Positions 1 through 8,982 of a stretch of DNA of 64,000 bases are shown piece by piece. The stretch is taken from positions 1-64,000 of the forward strand of contig NZ_PISE01000004.1 in the NCBI RefSeq assembly GCF_002835805.1, read 5' to 3'. Under the pieces are notes generated by a model. It had not been told where the DNA came from. It was given only the letters and a program-made list of their open reading frames with translations, and ran no database searches. The stretch's first letter is position 1, and every line of letters starts with the position of its first letter. Made by a program: the position numbers and the translations under genes. This stretch comes from Niallia nealsonii. GTDB lineage: Bacteria > Bacillota > Bacilli > Bacillales > Cytobacillaceae.

Positions 1-4
1 ACAA

Positions 5-1321
5 ATGGCAAAACGAAACTTTTCAGTTTCTCGTATAGCAAAGCAGTTTAAAATATCCAGAACAACCGTTTATAAATATTTAGATATGACTTTTGACGAA
101 GCACAGCAATCATTTGGAGAAGGAATGAAGAAAACAAAGAAACTAGACCAATACCTTGATTGGATTCTAGCTTGGCTAGAAGAATATCCGCATTTAAGTG
201 CAGCTCAAATTAAGGACTGGTTATTAGAGAAATTTCCCCACCTACAGGTTGGAGATAGTACAGTTCGGTTATATATTCAAGAAGTACGGGAGAAGTATCA
301 AATTGCAAAGACCGTAAAGGTCAGACACTATGAGGCAATTCCTCAGCAGCCAATGGGTAAACAATTACAGGTAGATTGGGGAGGAACAAAACAAAAAACA
401 GTAGAGAAAAAAGAAGTAAAGCTTTACTTTATTGCATTTGTCTTAGCTCATTCCCGTTATAAATATATGGAGTGGCAGGATCGACCTTTTACTACACAGG
501 ATGCCATTCGATGTCATGAAAATGCCTTTCGTCATTATGGAGGAAAAACAGAAGAAATTGTATATGATCAAGACCATTTATTAACGGTAAGTGAAAATGC
601 AGGAGAAATTATTTTAACAGCAGCATTTCAAGCGTACGTCAAAGAGAGGAAATTTCGTATACATTTGTGCAGGAAAGCAGATCCAGAATCAAAGGGTATG
701 ATAGAAAATGTCGTCAAATATATTAAAGGGAATTTTGCGGATAGTCGTATCTTTAAAGATATTGAGGATTGGAATGAACGTGCCAATCAATGGCTAGTTC
801 GTACAGGTAATCATAATGTACATCACACAATAAAAAAGAGACCAGATGAAGTGTTTCTCCTCGAAAAGCAACACCTACATCCAGTCTCTCCCCTACTTTC
901 AAAAGAAAGTACCATTGGGTCAAGTATATCAAGAAATGTGAACAAGGACAATACTATAAGATTTGAGTCTAATAGATACTCAGTACCTATCGGTACGTAT
1001 AAAGTAAATGGAGATAATAAGGTATTTATACAAATAACTGGACTACATCAAGATACGTTAATAATTAGAAATAGTAAGAATGATGAAATCCTTGCTAAGC
1101 ATGTGGTTAGCAAAGAAAAAGGGATACTTGTCAAAAATAGAAGTCATAGTAGAGATCGTTCCAAGGGAGTAGAAGTTTTAAAAAGCAGCATAGTGGCGGC
1201 ATTTGAAAATGAGGAAAACGCAAATGAGTACATAGATGAGGTACTTAATAGATATCCACGTTATCGACGAGATCAATTAGAAATTTTCCGTTCCATGGCA
1301 CAGAATGAACCAAACTGTTAA
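5..1321 (+). CDS. istA: IS21-family transposase IstA
   Basis: DDE-type transposase that cuts and joins the element ends. An N-terminal helix-turn-helix (about residues 8-26, SRIAKQFKISRTTVYKYL) is followed by an rve-type integrase core. The likely catalytic triad is D124 in QVDWGG, D188 in VYDQDH and E234 in ESKGMIENVV. The frame stays open to the left edge of the window, so the true start may lie upstream; 438 aa is within the usual IstA range or slightly short. It overlaps istB by 17 nt, typical of IS21. No internal stop or frameshift is seen, so the gene may be active. Confidence 0.93.
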   Translation: MAKRNFSVSRIAKQFKISRTTVYKYLDMTFDEAQQSFGEGMKKTKKLDQYLDWILAWLEEYPHLSAAQIKDWLLEKFPHLQVGDSTVRLYIQEVREKYQIAKTVKVRHYEAIPQQPMGKQLQVDWGGTKQKTVEKKEVKLYFIAFVLAHSRYKYMEWQDRPFTTQDAIRCHENAFRHYGGKTEEIVYDQDHLLTVSENAGEIILTAAFQAYVKERKFRIHLCRKADPESKGMIENVVKYIKGNFADSRIFKDIEDWNERANQWLVRTGNHNVHHTIKKRPDEVFLLEKQHLHPVSPLLSKESTIGSSISRNVNKDNTIRFESNRYSVPIGTYKVNGDNKVFIQITGLHQDTLIIRNSKNDEILAKHVVSKEKGILVKNRSHSRDRSKGVEVLKSSIVAAFENEENANEYIDEVLNRYPRYRRDQLEIFRSMAQNEPNC

Positions 1322-2051
1322 AGAACTACAATCTCAATTCAAGCAATTACGCTTAGTAGAAACAGCGGAGGAGCTTCCTAGGCTCCTTCGAGAAGCAGAG
1401 CAAGTATCGTGGACTTATCTAGAACTTCTTGAAGCAATCACTCATTTTGAGTTGAATAAAAGAGAAGAAAAAAGTATAGAAAGACGGATGAAGTGGGCTA
1501 AATTTCCTTATCACAAGACTTTAATGGAATTTCAAGTAAAAGAACAAAATGCATTAAGTGAGCGTCAACTCACACAACTCCAAGAGTTGAATTGGTTGGA
1601 GCAACAATATAATTTAATTTTATTAGGACCACCAGGAGTAGGAAAAACTCATTTATCTGTAGGATTAGGCATAGAAGCTATTCAGAAGGGATTTCAAGTG
1701 TACTTTGTGACGATGGGGGAATTACTTCATTTATTAAAAACACAAGAATTTACACACAAATCACAAGTGCAAATCAAGCGACTTCAAGCTTCAGACTTAG
1801 TTATTATTGATGATTTAATGTATATGGCCATGGATCAACGGGAAGCAAATCTATTTTTTCAAGTAATTAATCATTTATATGAGCGAAGCTCTATCATATT
1901 AACATCTAATAAGTCCCCAGAAGAATGGGGAGAATTAATGGGTGATGAAGGAATAACAACAGCAATTTTGGATCGTTTATTGCATCGGGTAGAGGTAGTT
2001 TCTATGAACGGAGATAGCTATCGGATGAAAAATAGACAAAATTTATTCTAA
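1305..2051 (+). CDS. istB: IS21-family helper ATPase IstB
   Basis: AAA+ ATPase of the DnaC/IstB family that helps IstA in target selection and transposition. The Walker A motif GPPGVGKT is at residues 108-115. A Walker B motif (LVIIDD) follows near residue 165, and a sensor-like LTSN segment comes later. The 248-aa length matches the family. The start codon lies inside the end of istA, so translation is probably coupled. The gene is intact to its normal C-terminus. Confidence 0.94.
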   Translation: MNQTVKELQSQFKQLRLVETAEELPRLLREAEQVSWTYLELLEAITHFELNKREEKSIERRMKWAKFPYHKTLMEFQVKEQNALSERQLTQLQELNWLEQQYNLILLGPPGVGKTHLSVGLGIEAIQKGFQVYFVTMGELLHLLKTQEFTHKSQVQIKRLQASDLVIIDDLMYMAMDQREANLFFQVINHLYERSSIILTSNKSPEEWGELMGDEGITTAILDRLLHRVEVVSMNGDSYRMKNRQNLF

Positions 2052-2106
2052 GCAAAAGTGTCCAAACCAAATTAGCAAAAACTGTTCAATTTCACTTGAC
2101 GGTTAC

Positions 2107-2150
2107 AAAAGCCTGAGTCAGATAAAAACCCTGACTCAGGCTTTTTACAT
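2107..2150 (+). terminator. Rho-independent terminator after the IS21 element
   Basis: Perfect 15-bp stem, AAAAGCCTGAGTCAG at 2107-2121 paired with CTGACTCAGGCTTTT at 2131-2145, with a T run after it. The A-rich left side suggests it can work in both directions. It abuts the inferred IS21 end and may belong to the gene that lay here before insertion. Confidence 0.85.
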
Positions 2151-2197
2151 TCCCATAAAAAAATCAATCTCATTGTTAATAAACAAAAACTGTAGAT

Positions 2198-2236
2198 AAT
2201 AGTTAAGCTTTTTTAAAGAATCGTTTATTAACTATT
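2198..2236 (+). promoter_or_regulatory. Inverted repeat upstream of sugar ABC operon, possible activator site
   Basis: AATAGTTAA at 2198-2206 and its exact complement TTAACTATT at 2228-2236 are centred 30 bp apart, about three helical turns. The pair lies about 105 bp upstream of the binding-protein gene, a suitable place for a dimeric AraC-type response regulator such as the one at 12568-14148. The role is inferred from position only. Confidence 0.4.
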
Positions 2237-2289
2237 GGTCGAGTTGATTATAAGATGTAATCAGTAAGAAACAAGAAGTAACATTAAAA

Positions 2290-2303
2290 TGAAAGCGTTT
2301 TTA
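2290..2303 (+). promoter_or_regulatory. Catabolite-responsive element (cre)
   Basis: TGAAAGCGTTTTTA matches the CcpA consensus TGWAANCGNTNWCA at every defined position except one (T for C at position 13). It lies 38 bp upstream of the sugar-binding protein start, a position usual for CcpA repression of sugar operons. Confidence 0.65.
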
Positions 2304-2340
2304 AGAAAGTGCTCGTTAAACAGAATAGGGGGAATTTTAG

Positions 2341-3378
2341 TTGAAGAACTGGAAGAGGTCTTTAAAGGTAATGGTTTTAGGTGTTTTATGTTTAGCTTTA
2401 TTTACTGGCTGTGGCAATATAACGGAAAGTTCAGGGGAGTCTGGGGGCAGTGGCAAAAAGGATGCTAAATATAAAATTGCAACGGTTGTTAAATTGAGCA
2501 ATAGTGCATGGTTTGAAAGAATGGATGCTGGTGTAAAACGTTTTGCGGATGAAACAGGGGTAGATGCTTATCAAATTGGACCGCAAAAGGCAGATGCTGC
2601 TCTTCAGGTACAAATGATAGAGGACTTAATTGCACAGAATGTTGATGCGATTGTGGTTGTTCCATTTTCTCCAGAAGCATTGGAGCCTGTGCTGAAGAAA
2701 GCGAGAGATAAGGGGATTGTGGTAATCAGCCATGAAGCTTCTAATTTAAAGAATATTGATTATGATATTGAGGCATTTGACAATAGTGCGTATGGTGCTC
2801 ACTTGATGGATAAATTAGGGGAGTTGACAAAAGGGGAAGGGGAATATGCGACGTTTGTAGGCAATTTAACAACAAAAACGCATAATGAATGGATTGATGC
2901 TGCGGTTAAGCTACAAAAAGATAAATATCCAAAAATGGAGCTTGTTGCAGATCGTTTAGAATCAAATGATGATCAAAAAACAGCATATGACAATACGAGA
3001 GAGCTGTTGAAAAAGAATCCAAATTTAAAAGGTATTCAAGGAAGTGGAATGCCTGATGCTGCAGGTGCTGCGCTTGCGGTAGAGGAAATGGGGTTAACAG
3101 GAAAAGTGAAAATTGTTGGAACTAGTCTTGTTTCTGTAGCTGGAAAATACTTAGAAAGCGGTTCTTTGGATATGATTTCATTCTGGGATCCTGCTGATGC
3201 TGGATATGCTGCGAATAAATTAGCTTATAAGATTTTAGAAGGCAAAGAGAAAGAGTTAAAAGATGGATTTGATGCAGGTGCTCCAGGTTACGACAACCTT
3301 AAATTAGACGGAAAAACATTTTATGGAGAAGCATGGATTGATGTAACAAAAGAAAATATGGATGATTATGATTTTTAA
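2341..3378 (+). CDS. Sugar ABC transporter substrate-binding lipoprotein (LsrB/RhaS-like)
   Basis: Extracellular solute-binding component of a sugar importer. The signal peptide ends in a lipobox (LFTGC, Cys24), so the mature protein should be membrane-anchored. The rest is a type I periplasmic-binding fold of the RbsB class. The ending KENMDDYDF and the WDPADAGYAA segment resemble the autoinducer-2/rhamnose-binding LsrB/RhaS group more than RbsB itself. The start is TTG preceded by AGGGGGAA. It is the first gene of an operon with an ATPase, two permeases, a pentulokinase and an isomerase. A GC-rich repeat separates it from the ATPase, which may let it be expressed above the rest. The ligand is unknown; a pentose or AI-2-like sugar is plausible. 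Confidence 0.85.
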   Translation: MKNWKRSLKVMVLGVLCLALFTGCGNITESSGESGGSGKKDAKYKIATVVKLSNSAWFERMDAGVKRFADETGVDAYQIGPQKADAALQVQMIEDLIAQNVDAIVVVPFSPEALEPVLKKARDKGIVVISHEASNLKNIDYDIEAFDNSAYGAHLMDKLGELTKGEGEYATFVGNLTTKTHNEWIDAAVKLQKDKYPKMELVADRLESNDDQKTAYDNTRELLKKNPNLKGIQGSGMPDAAGAALAVEEMGLTGKVKIVGTSLVSVAGKYLESGSLDMISFWDPADAGYAANKLAYKILEGKEKELKDGFDAGAPGYDNLKLDGKTFYGEAWIDVTKENMDDYDF

Positions 3379-3392
3379 GAAATAGATGGATA

Positions 3393-3596
3393 GAGAGTGA
3401 TTCTACAAGCAAAAAAGACTTTATCAAAGCTAATGGTTGATTTTGTCAGTATCTTGATTGAAGTGGAGGGTGTGAGACTCCTGCGGGAAAAACGAGACAG
3501 ACGAGACCCTACAGGAGCAAAGCGACGAAGCGGCTCGGCGCTCGTCCGCGGAAAGCGAACACCTGGAACGAAAATCAAAAGCTTAGAATCACTCTC
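3393..3596 (+). repeat. GC-rich palindromic repeat, copy A
   Basis: A 204-bp element bounded by perfect 13-bp inverted repeats (GAGAGTGATTCTA at 3393-3405, TAGAATCACTCTC at 3584-3596). Its GC-rich core runs from GAGACTCCTGCGGG to CCGCGGAAAGCGA. The core recurs at about 51041-51154 (inverted), 51233-51336 and 56272-56336. It is much more GC-rich than its surroundings. It sits between the first two genes of the sugar operon, where its RNA would fold strongly and could limit readthrough. Confidence 0.8.
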
Positions 3597-3637
3597 TTCC
3601 TAAATTTGGCTGTGGAATAAGAAAGGGGGATCACCAA

Positions 3638-5125
3638 TTGAAGAAACCGCTTATTAAGATAACAAACCTTAGCAAGTCATTTTCCGGTGTAAAAGCATTG
3701 CAGCAGGTAAGTATCACGATTAATGAAGGGGAAGTCCGATGTTTAGCAGGGGAAAATGGCTGTGGAAAATCAACCTTAATTAAAATGATTTCTGGATTTT
3801 ATCAACCAGATGAGGGCTCTATAGAGATAAATGGCAATAGCTATAAAAATCTCTCGCCAATGGATGCCATTAAAGAAGGAATTCAAGTAATCTATCAAGA
3901 CTTTTCTATTTTTCCTAATTTGACGGTTGCAGAAAACATTGCCCTTAATGTACAGCTTGCTCAAAATAAACGAGTAATCAATTGGAAGTATGTCTACAAG
4001 GTTGCAGAAGAAGCGATTAATAAGGTAGGCATCAACATCGATTTATCAGCAAAGGTGGAAACTTTATCTGTTGCAGATAAACAGCTTGTAGCCATTTCAA
4101 GAGCAATCTTGCAAAATGCGAAATTGATTATTATGGATGAGCCAACAACGGCATTAACACAAAAAGAAGTGAAATCCTTATTTTCTATTATTAATGAATT
4201 GAAAAAAGAAGGCATCTCTATTCTATTTGTCAGCCATAAATTAGATGAAGTGTATGAGATTTGCGACAAAATAACAATCTTGCGAAATGGGAAAAATGTA
4301 AAGGATGGAGATATACAGGAGATTGAACGAAGAAAATTAGTAGAGTATATGACAGGAAGAGAGATAGAAGATAACTTCTACCAACCATCTATTCAAAAAG
4401 ATAAAGCCTTATTAAAAGTGGACCGTTTAAGCAAAGAAAATGGCTTTAACGATATATCTTTTGAGCTGTATCCTGGAGAAATCATGGGCATTACAGGATT
4501 GCTTGGCTCTGGAAGAACAGAGCTTGCGAAGTCTTTGTTCGGTTTATTGCCGGTTGATTCTGGCAGCATATTTATTGAGGAGAAACAGGTGAAAATCAAA
4601 AACGTCCATGATGCGATTAAACATCAGATTGGATATGTTCCAGAAGATCGATTAACAGAAGGTTTGTTTTTATCCCAATCTATTGGCAAAAATATTGTGG
4701 TAAGTGTTATTGACCGTATTTTAAAGAAATCAAAATTAGTCGACAATAAAAAAATGAATCATGAAATGGATAAATGGATCACAGACCTAACGATTAAAAC
4801 ACCATCTCACAAACTCCCAGTGCAAGTGCTGTCTGGTGGAAATCAGCAAAGGGTGGTTCTGGCAAAATGGCTGGCAACGAATCCAAAAATTTTAATATTA
4901 AATGGTCCAACTGTTGGAGTCGATATTGGATCAAAAGCAGAAATTCATCGAATCATTAGAGAATTTGCGGGAAGAGGAGTAGGCGTTATTGTCATTTCGG
5001 ATGATATTTCCGAAGTTATTCATAATTGTAACCGCATTCTTGTTATGAAAAAAGGAAAAATTGTCAATGAATTTCAAAATACGGCTATTACGGAACAAGA
5101 GCTTGGCCAGCAATTAAGCAGTTAA
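3638..5125 (+). CDS. Sugar ABC transporter ATP-binding protein (RbsA/LsrA-like, two NBDs)
   Basis: Duplicated ATPase of the RbsA/MglA/LsrA type, 495 aa, energising sugar uptake from the cytoplasmic face. The first domain has Walker A GENGCGKST (38-46) and an intact IIMDEPT Walker B, but LSVADKQ in place of LSGGQ. The second has a variant P-loop, GLLGSGRTEL, and a proper LSGGNQQR signature, but its Walker B reads LILNGPTVGVD, with N422 and G423 where Asp and the catalytic Glu normally stand. Hydrolysis is therefore probably asymmetric between the two sites. TTG start with a strong SD (GAAAGGGGG). The permease genes follow after 38 nt. Confidence 0.9.
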   Translation: MKKPLIKITNLSKSFSGVKALQQVSITINEGEVRCLAGENGCGKSTLIKMISGFYQPDEGSIEINGNSYKNLSPMDAIKEGIQVIYQDFSIFPNLTVAENIALNVQLAQNKRVINWKYVYKVAEEAINKVGINIDLSAKVETLSVADKQLVAISRAILQNAKLIIMDEPTTALTQKEVKSLFSIINELKKEGISILFVSHKLDEVYEICDKITILRNGKNVKDGDIQEIERRKLVEYMTGREIEDNFYQPSIQKDKALLKVDRLSKENGFNDISFELYPGEIMGITGLLGSGRTELAKSLFGLLPVDSGSIFIEEKQVKIKNVHDAIKHQIGYVPEDRLTEGLFLSQSIGKNIVVSVIDRILKKSKLVDNKKMNHEMDKWITDLTIKTPSHKLPVQVLSGGNQQRVVLAKWLATNPKILILNGPTVGVDIGSKAEIHRIIREFAGRGVGVIVISDDISEVIHNCNRILVMKKGKIVNEFQNTAITEQELGQQLSS

Positions 5126-5163
5126 ATGATAGGAAGATAGTATTATGAAGGATGTGAGAAGAG

Positions 5164-6159
5164 ATGAAACAATTCATGAAATCCAATGAATTTTATGTGG
5201 CACTAACGTTAGTTGTTTTATCCGTTTTTATTGGCATGATGAATCCAGCCTTTTTTTCTGCCGGCAATATGATTGATTTGGTCAGAAGCAGCATTGTAAC
5301 AGGAATTTTTGCGATTATTGCAATGATTGTGATTATATCAGGAGGAATTGATGTTTCTTTTACGGCAATTGCGGCATTTTCGATGTTTGCGACAACAAAA
5401 ATATTAACACATTTTGACTATCAAGGTTCTATCTGGATTGCCTTTTTGCTAGCTGCAGTTATTGGACTTTTATTAGGACTAATTAATGCGTTTTTAATTT
5501 CCCGTTTTAAACTGCCAACCTTAATTGTAACCCTTGGAACAGCAAGCATGTTTATGGGCTTTCTATTAACTTTTGTAGGATATAAGGAAATTACCGATAT
5601 TCCAAAAGGCATGGTTGAATTCTCCAAAATCGATTTGCTGAAGGTTACCTCTGATACTGGGGTAGTATACAGTCTCCCAATATCGATTCTCGTTTTGGTT
5701 GCCGTTGCGGCTATTGTTTGGTCTATCCTTAAGTTCACCATGCTAGGAAGATCTATTTATGCAATAGGCGGAGATCCGGTATCTGCTAAAAGAGCAGGCT
5801 TTAATATAGTGAAGATCCAATTCTTTATTTATAGTTTAGTAGGAGCTTTATCTGGAGTTGCTGGCGTTATTCATACTTCCTTAATGAGAAACAGTAATCC
5901 AATGGACTTTATGGGTGCTGAATTGCTAGTTATTGCAGCGGTTATCCTTGGAGGAACTAGAATTACAGGTGGCCATGGAACGGTATTAGGCACATTCTTA
6001 GGTGTATTTTTGGTGTTGATTATTAATAATAGTTTAATTTTACTTGGCATTCCTTCTTATTGGCAGCGTTTTATTGTTGGGTTGCTTATTTTAGTAGGAA
6101 CTGGAATAACAGCCTATCAAGCAACAAGATCTACTAAGAAATTACAGAGCATTTCATAA
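5164..6159 (+). CDS. Sugar ABC transporter permease 1 (LsrC/RbsC-like)
   Basis: Inner-membrane permease of the BPD_transp_2 family, 331 aa, with about eight to ten hydrophobic segments. The conserved EAA-like loop region reads AIGGDPVSAKRAGFNI, followed by GGTRITGGHGTVLGT, both typical of RbsC/LsrC proteins. Two different permeases are encoded side by side, as in the lsr and rhamnose systems and unlike the single homodimeric RbsC. It starts with ATG after GAAGAG and is followed 17 nt later by the second permease gene. Confidence 0.9.
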   Translation: MKQFMKSNEFYVALTLVVLSVFIGMMNPAFFSAGNMIDLVRSSIVTGIFAIIAMIVIISGGIDVSFTAIAAFSMFATTKILTHFDYQGSIWIAFLLAAVIGLLLGLINAFLISRFKLPTLIVTLGTASMFMGFLLTFVGYKEITDIPKGMVEFSKIDLLKVTSDTGVVYSLPISILVLVAVAAIVWSILKFTMLGRSIYAIGGDPVSAKRAGFNIVKIQFFIYSLVGALSGVAGVIHTSLMRNSNPMDFMGAELLVIAAVILGGTRITGGHGTVLGTFLGVFLVLIINNSLILLGIPSYWQRFIVGLLILVGTGITAYQATRSTKKLQSIS

Positions 6160-6176
6160 GAAGAGGAGGGAATCTT

Positions 6177-7229
6177 ATGCAAACGGTTAAAACGAAGGAA
6201 GCTCCGATAAAAAAAGATGCTTATTCCACGTCAAACTTTTCGATTAAAAGTTTGATGGCGAACGACGGCAACCTGACACGTTTAGTGATAATGATGATTG
6301 CAGTATTTGCCATTATGAGTTTTTTAAAGCCAGATCTATTTCCGACATTTGATAGTCTTGTTTCCATGGCATTCCAATTTCCAGAGTTCGGTATTCTAGC
6401 CATTGCCATGATGATTACGATGCTTACTGGTGGAATTGACTTATCGATTGTCGGCATTGCCAATTTATCCGCCATCATGTCAGGCGTTGCCATGGTGAAA
6501 GTGATTCCTAATGTAATAGGCAGTGGATCAGAGTTGATTACTATTTTATTAGCGGTTGTTATTGCGCTTATTGTTGGAACGTTATGCGGACTATTAAACG
6601 GTGTTGCGATCTCTGTGTTTGGCATTCCGCCGATTCTTACCACATTAGGCTCTATGCAATTATTTATGGGCTTAGGAATTGTCATTACCCAAGGGAAAGC
6701 CATTTATGGATTTCCGATGCTATTTACGGAGCTTGGGGCAGGTTCTCTTTTATATATCCCAATCCCACTTATTATTTTCATCCTGTTTATTGTCTTTTTC
6801 TCAATCTTGCTGAAAAAAACTTCTTATGGCATGAAGCTTTATATGATGGGGACAAATCCTGTAGCTTCTAAATATTCAGGTGTTAATAACCTAAAAATCA
6901 CCATTCAAACTTATATGTATTCTGGTGCGCTTGCTGCATGTGCAGGATTATTGATCGCATCAAGAACAAACTCGGCAAATGCGGATTATGGAAGCAGTTA
7001 TACATTGCAGGCATTGCTTGTGGCTGTACTCGGCGGGGTTAATCCTAATGGAGGGTTTGGCAGAATAGCTGGTGTTGTTGTCGCCATTCTTACTCTTCAA
7101 TTTTTATCCACTGGTTTTAATATGTTGCATATAACTAATTTCTTTAAAGACTTTATCTGGGGAGCAGTTCTTATCATTGTGATGGTAACCAACTATATTA
7201 GCAGCCAAAGAAAAGAAAAAAGAGGTTAG
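6177..7229 (+). CDS. Sugar ABC transporter permease 2 (LsrD-like)
   Basis: Second BPD_transp_2 permease, 350 aa. It has a hydrophilic N-terminal extension of about 35 residues before the first membrane segment. The cytoplasmic coupling segment MGTNPVASKYSGVNN and the LGGVNPNGGFGR motif near residue 285 are the family hallmarks. It presumably forms a heterodimer with the product of the preceding gene. A good SD (AAGAGGAGGGAATCTT) precedes the ATG. Confidence 0.9.
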   Translation: MQTVKTKEAPIKKDAYSTSNFSIKSLMANDGNLTRLVIMMIAVFAIMSFLKPDLFPTFDSLVSMAFQFPEFGILAIAMMITMLTGGIDLSIVGIANLSAIMSGVAMVKVIPNVIGSGSELITILLAVVIALIVGTLCGLLNGVAISVFGIPPILTTLGSMQLFMGLGIVITQGKAIYGFPMLFTELGAGSLLYIPIPLIIFILFIVFFSILLKKTSYGMKLYMMGTNPVASKYSGVNNLKITIQTYMYSGALAACAGLLIASRTNSANADYGSSYTLQALLVAVLGGVNPNGGFGRIAGVVVAILTLQFLSTGFNMLHITNFFKDFIWGAVLIIVMVTNYISSQRKEKRG

Positions 7230-7275
7230 GAAGTTAAGAGACTGATACTTTATCAGAAGGAAGGAGAAGGTCGAA

Positions 7276-8982
7276 ATGGAGAAAAGAAAATATTCTATTG
7301 GCATCGATTATGGAACACAGTCTGGAAGAGTACTATTAGTGGATGTTAGAACAGGGGAAGAAATAGCTACATCTGTTACACCTTATAAACATGGCGTAAT
7401 AGAAACCTATCTTCCAGAAACAAAGGTGAAGCTTGGACATGATTGGGCATTGCAGCATCCAGATGATTATGTGGATGTGCTGGTACAATCTGTTCCTGAT
7501 GTGCTAAAAAAAGCAAATATACAGGCAGAAGATGTGATTGGAATCGGGATAGATTTCACTTCCTGTACGATTCTTCCAGTAAAAGGGGATGGAACACCGC
7601 TATGCAAACTTCCAGCATATAAGGAAAACCCTCATTCTTGGGTGAAGCTATGGAAGCACCATGCTGCACAGAAACAGGCAAATAAATTAAATGAAATTGC
7701 TGCCCAAAGAGAAGAGGTTTTCCTGCATCGTTACGGCGGGAAAATATCTTCAGAATGGATGATTCCAAAGATTATGCAGATTGTGGAAGAGTCGCCTGAT
7801 ATATATGATGCAGCAGATTTGATTATGGAAGCTGGGGATTGGGTTGTGATGCAGCTGACTGGAAAGGAAGCAAGAAGCAGCTGTTCTGCCGGATATAAAG
7901 CATTATGGAGCAAAGAAGATGGCTATCCAACTGAATCTTTTTTTAACGCGTTAGATCCTCGTTTAAAAAATGTAGTGGATCAAAAACTGACAAGACAGCT
8001 ATATCCGATTGGCCATAAAGCAGGAGAGCTGACGGAAGAAATGGCTGCCTTAATAGGATTACAGCCACAAACAGCAGTCTCTGTCTTTATTTGTGATGCA
8101 CCTGTTGCGCTGCCGGCAGTTGGTGTTACAGATCCAGGGAAAATGGTTATGATTATGGGAACCTCCTTATGCCATTTTATCCTTTCTGAAGAAGAAAGGT
8201 TAGCAGAAGGCATTTGTGGAGTGGTGGAAGATGGAGCAATGCCAGGATACTATGGCTATGAATCTGGTCAAAATGCCGTTGGAGATATATTTGAATGGTT
8301 TGTTCACAACGGTGTTCCAGAGCATTATCAAAAAGAAGCAAAGGAACTGGGCGTATCCATCTATGAATTATTAGAACAGAAAGCCTCTTTATTAACTCCT
8401 GGGGAAAGCGGGCTGCTTGCATTAGACTGGTGGAATGGAAACAGATCTGTATTAATGGATGCAGATTTGTCAGGCATCCTATTAGGTTTGACGTTATCGA
8501 CAAAACCGGAAGAAATTTATCGGGCCTTAATTGAAGCAACTGCTTTTGGTACGAAAATGATTATTGATACACATGTTAACGCAGGAATTAAGGTAGAGGA
8601 ATTGTATGCATGCGGCGGTTTGTCGCAGAAAAATAAAATGCTGATGCAAATATATTCAGATGTAACAAATAGAAGCATTCATATAGCAGGATCGGAACAA
8701 ACGCCAGCGTTAGGTGCGGCGATTTACGGGGCAGTAGCAGCAGGAAAAGAAAAAGGCGGCTATGAAAGTATTGTTGATGCATCGACAGTGATGGCAAATG
8801 TAAAAGACGAAGCATATACGCCAATTCCTGAAAATAACGAAATCTATCAAAAGTTATATGAAGAATATAAAATTCTCCATGATTATTTTGGCAGAGGATT
8901 AAATGATGTAATGAAGCGTTTAAAAAATATCAAACAAAGTGAGGTTTCTGATAATGGCAGCAGAACGGTGGGAGTACGTTGA
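7276..8982 (+). CDS. FGGY-family pentulokinase, ribulokinase (AraB) paralogue
   Basis: ATP-dependent sugar kinase, 568 aa, close in length and sequence to Bacillus AraB (for example [14 protein letters not shown] and [15 protein letters not shown]). The N-terminal phosphate loop is DYGTQSGR (11-18). The likely catalytic base D274 is kept but lies in [11 protein letters not shown], where AraB has DAH; a second site reads GDIFEWF against GDHFDWF in AraB. These active-site changes, and the absence of araA and araD in the window, suggest a pentulose other than L-ribulose. The gene is co-transcribed with the importer and overlaps the SIS gene by 29 nt. It could still be an L-ribulokinase, or a kinase for an AI-2-like ketose. 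Confidence 0.85.
   Translation: MEKRKYSIGIDYGTQSGRVLLVDVRTGEEIATSVTPYKHGVIETYLPETKVKLGHDWALQHPDDYVDVLVQSVPDVLKKANIQAEDVIGIGIDFTSCTILPVKGDGTPLCKLPAYKENPHSWVKLWKHHAAQKQANKLNEIAAQREEVFLHRYGGKISSEWMIPKIMQIVEESPDIYDAADLIMEAGDWVVMQLTGKEARSSCSAGYKALWSKEDGYPTESFFNALDPRLKNVVDQKLTRQLYPIGHKAGELTEEMAALIGLQPQTAVSVFICDAPVALPAVGVTDPGKMVMIMGTSLCHFILSEEERLAEGICGVVEDGAMPGYYGYESGQNAVGDIFEWFVHNGVPEHYQKEAKELGVSIYELLEQKASLLTPGESGLLALDWWNGNRSVLMDADLSGILLGLTLSTKPEEIYRALIEATAFGTKMIIDTHVNAGIKVEELYACGGLSQKNKMLMQIYSDVTNRSIHIAGSEQTPALGAAIYGAVAAGKEKGGYESIVDASTVMANVKDEAYTPIPENNEIYQKLYEEYKILHDYFGRGLNDVMKRLKNIKQSEVSDNGSRTVGVR

Larger units (their letters stand above)
1..2107 (+). mobile_element. IS21-family insertion sequence, left end outside the window
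   Basis: The istA-istB gene pair, with overlapping reading frames, defines an IS21-type element. The left terminus lies upstream of the window. The right terminus is probably close to position 2107, where the sequence ends in GGTTACA after an AT-rich segment carrying two similar motifs (AAAGTGTCCAAACC and AAAACTGTTCAATTT), as expected for the multiple transposase-binding repeats of IS21 ends. A transcription terminator follows at once. The exact end needs the left end or a second copy to confirm it. Confidence 0.8.

Noticed and set aside
3375-3603. Two opposing ORFs of 67-68 codons between the sugar-binding and ATPase genes
   Set aside because: Both lie inside the GC-rich palindromic repeat; the open frames follow from its base composition and have no SD.
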